Assembly: GCA_017163975.1 (NCBI GenBank)
Contig: JAFFSR010000251.1
Location: forward strand, 8,184,001-8,248,000
Direction of reading: 5' to 3'
DNA length: 64,000 nt
DNA from: Anastatus disparis
Lineage: Eukaryota > Arthropoda > Insecta > Hymenoptera > Eupelmidae
Shown here: positions 62,609-64,000 of the stretch, piece after piece
Layout: every line of letters begins with the position of its first letter
Position numbering within the stretch: the first letter of the stretch is position 1
The notes under the pieces: generated by a model
The model's database searches: none
Seen by the model: the letters and a program-made list of their open reading frames with translations, nothing else
Told to the model about the DNA's origin: nothing
Made by a program: the position numbers and the translations under genes

Positions 62609-64000
62609 TTTGGTTATTTTTGAATGCGGTTGACAATAAAATTTTTTATCACTTTTATTTTGTAAATAAAACTCAAATTTTAATTTAAAAATTTTGGACT
62701 TCATGCAAAAAATGTATAATATTAGAGTTTTACCTAATTTATTATATTCAGCAATGTATGAGATTTCGGTTCCAAATTATGGTTATTAATCCGTTCATAT
62801 AAAAGTTAATAATTTGATTTTCAAAAGGCAAATTACGTAATCCGAAATCGATATATTCTAAATAAGTAAAAAGACTATATTAAAAATTTAATATCGATAA
62901 AAATTTCAAATTTACCTACTTTGGAATCATAAAAATTTAAGCATTATTGAAAATGCAAGATCAATTATATTTTTATATTGATAAATTAACACAAAATAAT
63001 ATATTATCATAATGATTAATTTATTATTCAATAATATTCATGATAAATTTCATATCTTTTTTTTAAAAAGTACATGTTGAATGTTATCGCATAAAGTTTT
63101 GGAATCGTAAATATAAAAATAAAATGCGATTCTATACTCGGATATTCCATTAGTTTTTACGATTTTCGTCTGAATGTATTTTGATGAAAATTTATGCCTA
63201 TATCCCTAAGTTGATGCCATTAAGATTTTCTTTTATTATATGATCTATGCTACATCTTTGCTATAAAATCATTATTACCTTTAGATTATATTTTACTACT
63301 CAATTTGATTAATGTACTGAATAGTAATTTTTTTTTTAATTTTCTTCACATATTCAACTCATTAAGAATAAATAATTGTCCGGATTTTCTGCATTTTGCA
63401 TAAAGTTTATCGTTATTTATCCTATTAAAGTAGGAAAAGTTTTAATCTCGAAATTTATGTTTTTCTTAATTGCATTACCGAAAACTTAAAAAAACAAATT
63501 TAAAAAAAAAACTTGTTACTTTAAAGCTCTCGGTAAGCTAAAAACTAAAAAAAATAAAACAAAATAAAGTCTTAAAAAAAAGGTTCACTTAAATAAAAAT
63601 GCACACCCTTTTTTTTCAATAGTGCATAAAAAAATAAGCGTTTCCGCTCTGTCTGTGGACTAAGAACTCAAATCCATTGAAAAATGTAAAAAGAAAACCT
63701 TGAACAATTTTTTCCTCTTGTTCCATAAAAAAAAAGTCCATTTAACCTAAAAATAACAATTTCAGTATGCTATTAGAAACAAAAGAAAACTAAACTATCT
63801 AGAGGATCAGCGCACTAGTATTTTTCGAATGATCTACTCTTTATACGTGTGTATACAGGGTTAAAGTAAGAAAGGGGGTCCAGAAAAAGAAGAAGAAGAA
63901 TAAGTCTTGTATCGTCGTCGTATAGCAATGTGAAACTTCCTGAGGATAAAGCAAACATTGTAGCACTGAAGCAAACAAGCGGCCCGCGCGCTGAGCCATT
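62609..64000. other. AT-rich stretch, more even at the end
   Basis: No gene recognised. From about 63,600 to the window end the sequence becomes less AT-rich with CpGs, AG tracts and a CGTCGTCG run, like the other islands. Confidence 0.5.

Noticed and set aside
62330..62704. Minus-strand open frame of 124 codons
   Set aside because: Its only non-random part (NKAHVSYTVVL, RDYESITLP) is the antisense translation of the SINE at 62,407-62,608. The same residues appear over the SINE copies at 50,506 and, in a shifted form, 14,454.
1..64000. CRISPR array, rRNA, known insect microRNA, or viral/transposase gene
   Set aside because: No regularly spaced repeats, no rRNA motifs, no match to common insect miRNA sequences by eye, and no recognisable transposase, integrase or reverse transcriptase motifs. 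Covariance-model and profile searches would be needed to exclude divergent cases.

Overview
This is a eukaryotic nuclear segment, AT-rich and mostly non-coding. Its only confidently coding sequence is intron-containing. The host is an arthropod, very probably an insect. The protein family (secreted GILT-like thiol reductases with insect-style C-x-x-S active sites), the short GT-AG introns, the tRNA-derived SINE and the many small TA-flanked inverted-repeat elements all fit. Hymenoptera is plausible but not provable from this sequence.

Layout. Positions 1-38,000 form a gene-poor stretch. AT-rich sequence alternates with blocks of more even composition that carry CpGs, purine or pyrimidine tracts and microsatellites. 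I found no convincing coding exon there, only repeats. Positions 38,276-51,100 are the gene region, with all recognisable genes on the + strand: a dead GILT copy split by a MITE (38,276-39,830), a possible tiny two-exon gene (40,101-40,379), an intact five-exon GILT gene (41,828-43,972), several unidentified coding-looking scraps (45.4-49.0 kb), and a second intact five-exon GILT gene (49,371-50,951). Positions 51,100-64,000 return to gene-free mosaic sequence with two related small MITEs and one SINE.

Genes. The two intact GILT genes share identical exon structure: four phase-0 introns at the same codons. Both have a signal peptide, a C-P-x-S active site and the GILT signature CQHG-x2-EC-x2-N-x4-C. 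A TATACGGG motif lies about 50 bp before each ATG. They are clearly tandem duplicates. A duplicated 3'-flank block at 45.1 kb, and another shared block at 36.7 and 44.1 kb that includes a MITE, suggest repeated local duplication and decay.

Mobile DNA. At least nine copies of one tRNA-derived SINE are present, including one inside an intron of each intact GILT gene. There are also at least seven short non-autonomous inverted-repeat elements, most flanked by TA and one by TTAA. I saw no autonomous transposase, viral gene, CRISPR array, rRNA or functional tRNA gene.
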